Under the pieces are notes generated by a model, which had not been told where the DNA came from, ran no database searches, and was given only the letters and a program-made list of their open reading frames with translations. Both the position numbers and the translations under genes were made by a program. Shown here one piece after another: positions 61,370 through 64,000 of a stretch of DNA of 64,000 nt. This stretch comes from Microtetraspora sp. NBRC 13810 (GTDB lineage: Bacteria > Actinomycetota > Actinomycetes > Streptosporangiales > Streptosporangiaceae): the NCBI RefSeq assembly GCF_030268685.1, contig NZ_BSRQ01000016.1, forward strand, positions 1 to 64,000, read 5' to 3'. Numbering within the stretch: position 1 is the first letter of the stretch; every line of letters begins with the position of its first letter.

Positions 61370-62110
61370 GTGAGGGAACGACACAATCGTCGCACTGGCC
61401 CCATCGTCGAGCATCCCCCGTCCCCCGGCGCCGGTTCGCTGGCGATCGTCCGGCTGGGCGTCGACGTCCCTTACGAGCAGGCATGGGCCCTGCAGCGACG
61501 GATCCACGCCCTGCGCGCGGAGGACGCCGCCCCCGACAGCTGCCTGATGCTGGAGCACGCCCCGGTCTACACCGCGGGCCGGCGCACCGCCCCGGACGAG
61601 CGTCCGGCGGACGGCACGCCGGTCGTGGACGTGGACCGCGGCGGCCGCATCACCTGGCACGGGCCGGGCCAGCTCGTCGGCTACCCGATCGTCAGGCTGG
61701 CCCCGGCCAACGACCTGGAGTCCTACGTCCGGCTGCTGGAGTCGGTCATGATCCAGGTGTGCGCCGACTTCGGCGTGCCGGCCGGCCGGGTGGCGGACCG
61801 GTGGGGCGTGTGGGCGCTCGGCGACCCCGCGCCCGGCCGTCCCGACCGGATGCTGGGCGCGATCGGCATCCGCGTATCGCGCGGCGTGACGATGCACGGC
61901 TTCTCGCTCAACTGCGCCAACGACCCGAGCTGGTATGACCGGATCGTCCCGTGCGGGGTGGTCGGCGCCGGGATCTCGTCCCTGTCCCAGGAGACCGGCC
62001 GCAGGATCGTCGTGGACGAGGTCATGCCGTACGCGGAGAAGCGGCTCGCCGAGGCGCTCGGCGCGGAGCCGTACGACCTGCACGAAGAGGACCTCGTCCG
62101 GCCCAGGTGA
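61370..62110 (+). CDS. lipB: Octanoyltransferase LipB (catalytic lysine substituted)
   Basis: 246 aa. LipB fold with EHAPVYTAGRRT, TWHGPGQLVGYP, GVTMHGFSLNC and the catalytic cysteine C195 in VPCGV. The lysine that pairs with this cysteine in M. tuberculosis LipB (in ARKVAAIG) is methionine M161 here (DRMLGAIG). Transfers octanoyl groups from ACP to lipoyl domains such as SucB. GTG start 13 bp after peptidase E. lipA follows 54 bp later. Whether the enzyme is active is open. Confidence 0.9.
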   Translation: MRERHNRRTGPIVEHPPSPGAGSLAIVRLGVDVPYEQAWALQRRIHALRAEDAAPDSCLMLEHAPVYTAGRRTAPDERPADGTPVVDVDRGGRITWHGPGQLVGYPIVRLAPANDLESYVRLLESVMIQVCADFGVPAGRVADRWGVWALGDPAPGRPDRMLGAIGIRVSRGVTMHGFSLNCANDPSWYDRIVPCGVVGAGISSLSQETGRRIVVDEVMPYAEKRLAEALGAEPYDLHEEDLVRPR

Positions 62111-62164
62111 GCGGCCCGGCGAGGGCGGTCGGATCCGTCGCGGAGGGGGACGTAAGCTGGGGAC

Positions 62165-63094
62165 GTGACCGTAGCTCCAGAAGGCCGTAAGCTCCTCCGT
62201 TTGGAGGTTCGCAACAGCCAGACCCCCATTGAGCGCAAGCCGCCGTGGATCAAGACCAAGTTCAGGGCCGGCCCCGAATACACCGAGCTGAAGACGCTGG
62301 TGCGCGGTGAAGGGCTGCACACGGTCTGCGAAGAGGCCGGCTGTCCCAACATCTACGAGTGCTGGGAAGACCGCGAGGCCACCTTCCTCATCGGCGGCGA
62401 CCAGTGCACCCGGCGCTGCGACTTCTGCCAGATCGACACCGGCAAGCCCGCCGAGTACGACCGCGACGAGCCGCGCAGGGTCGCCGAGTCCGTCCAGCGC
62501 ATGGGCCTGAAGTACGCGACCGTCACCGGCGTGGCCCGCGACGACCTGCCCGACGGCGGCTCCTGGCTCTACGCCGAGACCGCCAGGCTGATCCACGCGG
62601 CGGTGCCCGGCTGCGGCGTCGAGCTGCTCGTGCCCGACTTCAACGGCGACCGCGGCCAGCTTGAGGAGGTCTTCTCCAGCAAGCCGGAGGTGTTCGCGCA
62701 CAACATCGAGACCGTGCCGCGGATCTTCAAGCGGATCCGCCCGGCGTTCCGCTACGAGCGGTCGCTCCAGGTGATCACGATGGCCAGGGAGGCCGGCCTG
62801 GTCACCAAGTCGAACCTCATCCTCGGCATGGGCGAGGAGCGCGAGGAGGTTTTGCAGGCCATGCGCGACCTGCACGCGGCGGGCTGCGACCTGCTCACCG
62901 TCACCCAGTATCTGCGGCCCACGCCGCGCCACCACCCGGTGGAGCGGTGGGTCAAGCCGGAGGAGTTCGTCGAGCTGCGCGAGGAGGCCGAGGCGATCGG
63001 CTTCGCGGGCGTGCTCTCCGGTCCGCTGGTGCGTTCCTCCTACCGGGCCGGCCGCCTCTACCAGCAGGCCATCGAGGCGCGGCAGACCGCCTGA
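62165..63094 (+). CDS. lipA: Lipoyl synthase
   Basis: 309 aa radical SAM enzyme. Auxiliary cluster C55-x4-C60-x5-C66 in [12 protein letters not shown], radical SAM C81-x3-C85-x2-C88 in CTRRCDFC, and RSSYRAG at the C-terminus, which gives the serine ligand. Inserts two sulfurs into octanoyl groups. GTG start. Needs Fe-S supply, for which erpA is a candidate. Confidence 0.97.
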   Translation: MTVAPEGRKLLRLEVRNSQTPIERKPPWIKTKFRAGPEYTELKTLVRGEGLHTVCEEAGCPNIYECWEDREATFLIGGDQCTRRCDFCQIDTGKPAEYDRDEPRRVAESVQRMGLKYATVTGVARDDLPDGGSWLYAETARLIHAAVPGCGVELLVPDFNGDRGQLEEVFSSKPEVFAHNIETVPRIFKRIRPAFRYERSLQVITMAREAGLVTKSNLILGMGEEREEVLQAMRDLHAAGCDLLTVTQYLRPTPRHHPVERWVKPEEFVELREEAEAIGFAGVLSGPLVRSSYRAGRLYQQAIEARQTA

Positions 63095-63134
63095 GTGGGC
63101 GTAGCGCGGCCCTGTGTCCCGGGGCCGCGCCCAC
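63095..63134. terminator. Probable terminator after lipA
   Basis: Interrupted inverted repeat (GTGGGC...GCGGCCC with GGGCCGCGCCCAC) directly after the lipA stop; the left arm has a four to five base bulge. Confidence 0.6.
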
Positions 63135-63187
63135 CGGTGATCGCGAACCCTACCGGCCGTTCCGCCGACTGCGACAGACTGTCCCCC

Positions 63188-64000
63188 ATGGATCTCGAGC
63201 GATTGATCAAAGGGCTCGACCTCGCCACCAAGATCAGCTTGGTGACGGGGGCGGACATGTGGTCCCTGCCCGCCGCGCCCGAGATCGGCCTGCGGCGGCT
63301 GGTGATGAGCGACGGGCCCATCGGCGTCCGGGGCGAGCAGTGGGACCCGGGCGACCCCTCGATCGCGCTGCCGAGCCCGACCGCGCTCGCCGCCACCTGG
63401 GACACCGCGCTGGTCCGCCGGGCCGGCCTGCTCCTCGCCCAGGAGGCCCGCCGCAAAGGCGTGCACATGCTCCTCGCGCCGACGCTCAACCTGCACCGCA
63501 GCCCGCTCGGCGGGCGGCACTTCGAGTGCTTCTCCGAAGACCCCTTCCTGACCGGCGAGATCGGCGCCGCCTACGCCGGGGGCGTGCAGGCGGGCGGCGT
63601 GGCCGCCACCGCGAAGCACTTCGTCGCCAACGACTCCGAGACCGACCGCTTCACCGCCGACATCCGGGCCGACGAGCGGACACTGCGCGAGCTCTACCTC
63701 GCCCCCTTCGAACGGCTGGCCGCGGCCGGCGTGTGGGCCGTGATGGCCGCCTACAACTCGGTGAACGGCACCACGATGACCGAGCACTCCGCACTGCTGA
63801 ACGACGTGCTCAAGGACGAATGGGGCTTCGACGGCCTCGTCGTCTCCGACTGGACCGCCACCCGCGACACCGAGCGCTCGGCCCTCGGCGGCCTGGACGC
63901 CGCCATGCCCGGCCCGCGCAACCCGTGGGGCGACCGGCTCGCCGAGGCCGTGCGCGACGGCCGGGTGCCGGAGGAGGTCGTGGACGACAAGGTGCGCCGC
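63188..64000 (+). CDS. Glycoside hydrolase family 3 (beta-glucosidase-like), 5' part
   Basis: 271 codons, open to the window edge, so truncated at the 3' end. GH3 catalytic barrel: LVTGADMWSLPA, MSDGPIGVRG, the KHFVAND and nucleophile motif VVSDW (D221), with GGLDAAMPG after it. No signal peptide, so intracellular; most GH3 beta-glucosidases are 750-850 aa. The substrate may be beta-glucosides or other glycosides. No sugar regulator is seen in the 93 bp after lipA. Confidence 0.88.
   Translation, partial: MDLERLIKGLDLATKISLVTGADMWSLPAAPEIGLRRLVMSDGPIGVRGEQWDPGDPSIALPSPTALAATWDTALVRRAGLLLAQEARRKGVHMLLAPTLNLHRSPLGGRHFECFSEDPFLTGEIGAAYAGGVQAGGVAATAKHFVANDSETDRFTADIRADERTLRELYLAPFERLAAAGVWAVMAAYNSVNGTTMTEHSALLNDVLKDEWGFDGLVVSDWTATRDTERSALGGLDAAMPGPRNPWGDRLAEAVRDGRVPEEVVDDKVRR

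Noticed and set aside
1-64000. CRISPR arrays, IS elements, prophage or tRNA genes
   Set aside because: None seen. The tandem repeats are direct and unspaced or irregular, with no spacers or transposase genes. No attachment-site pair was noticed.

Overview
The window is high-GC (estimated near 70%, not computed) chromosomal DNA of an actinomycete. GTG starts are frequent and 1-8 nt gene overlaps are common. Gene content and order closely follow the conserved actinobacterial core known from Mycobacterium tuberculosis (Rv2182c to Rv2218) and Streptomyces coelicolor (glkA, qcr/cta, psp, pepA, lpd-sucB, lipB-lipA). A Streptosporangiales-like host is my best guess, by inference only. I see no prophage, insertion sequence, CRISPR array, rRNA or tRNA.

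Layout. 0.1-5 kb: L-rhamnose catabolism (rhaM-rhaI-rhaEW) divergent from a LacI-type regulator, with a shared 9-bp motif in the gap. 5-10.5 kb: oxidoreductase, PlsC-like acyltransferase, esterase, a membrane protein, a secreted propeller-like protein and an EEP-family phosphodiesterase. 10.5-20 kb: ROK glucokinase, ArsA-like ATPase, START-like protein, metallophosphoesterase, FadD, PimB-like mannosyltransferase and two metallopeptidases. 20-25 kb: two NlpC/P60 cell-wall hydrolases, the first behind a c-di-AMP riboswitch with a perfect CRP-type palindrome further upstream, and an NYN-domain protein. 25-31 kb: two-component system, DEDDh exonuclease/GIY-YIG fusion, Lrp-type sensor domain, trpD and a degenerate receiver protein. 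31-40 kb: the bcc-aa3 respiratory supercomplex (ctaE-qcrC-qcrA-qcrB and ctaC-ctaD-ctaF) around an L,D-transpeptidase. 40-45 kb: cysteine desulfurase plus TusA, adenosine kinase, ErpA, quinolinate synthase and an MDMPI-type enzyme. 45-48 kb: envelope-stress cluster pspA-pspAA-htpX-pspAB. 48-54.5 kb: SUKH-domain membrane protein, aldo/keto reductase, SCO2322-type membrane protein, and cobU and cobS of cobalamin assembly. 54.6-64 kb: YtrA-type GntR regulator, leucyl aminopeptidase, lpd-sucB, an epimerase, peptidase E, lipB-lipA and the 5' part of a GH3 glycosidase.

The functions fit together. The lpd and sucB products need lipoyl groups supplied by lipB and lipA. ErpA and the desulfurase/TusA pair supply Fe-S clusters and sulfur for Rieske QcrA, LipA and NadA. 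The two operons at 31-40 kb encode most of the terminal respiratory chain.

The most unusual signals are: (1) short tandem repeats that repeatedly cover gene ends, so that stop codons have been multiplied (8.5, 23.3, 29.4 and 54.5 kb), with a recurring 15-bp period at several loci; (2) probable double second-messenger control (cAMP-CRP and c-di-AMP) of one NlpC/P60 hydrolase, plus an inverted 15-nt copy of riboswitch core sequence about 440 bp away; (3) a LipB in which the usual catalytic lysine is methionine; (4) a possible 37-codon repeat-built leader ORF overlapping the start of pspAB; (5) a CobU with a truncated metallo-beta-lactamase-like N-terminus and long repeat-derived linkers.
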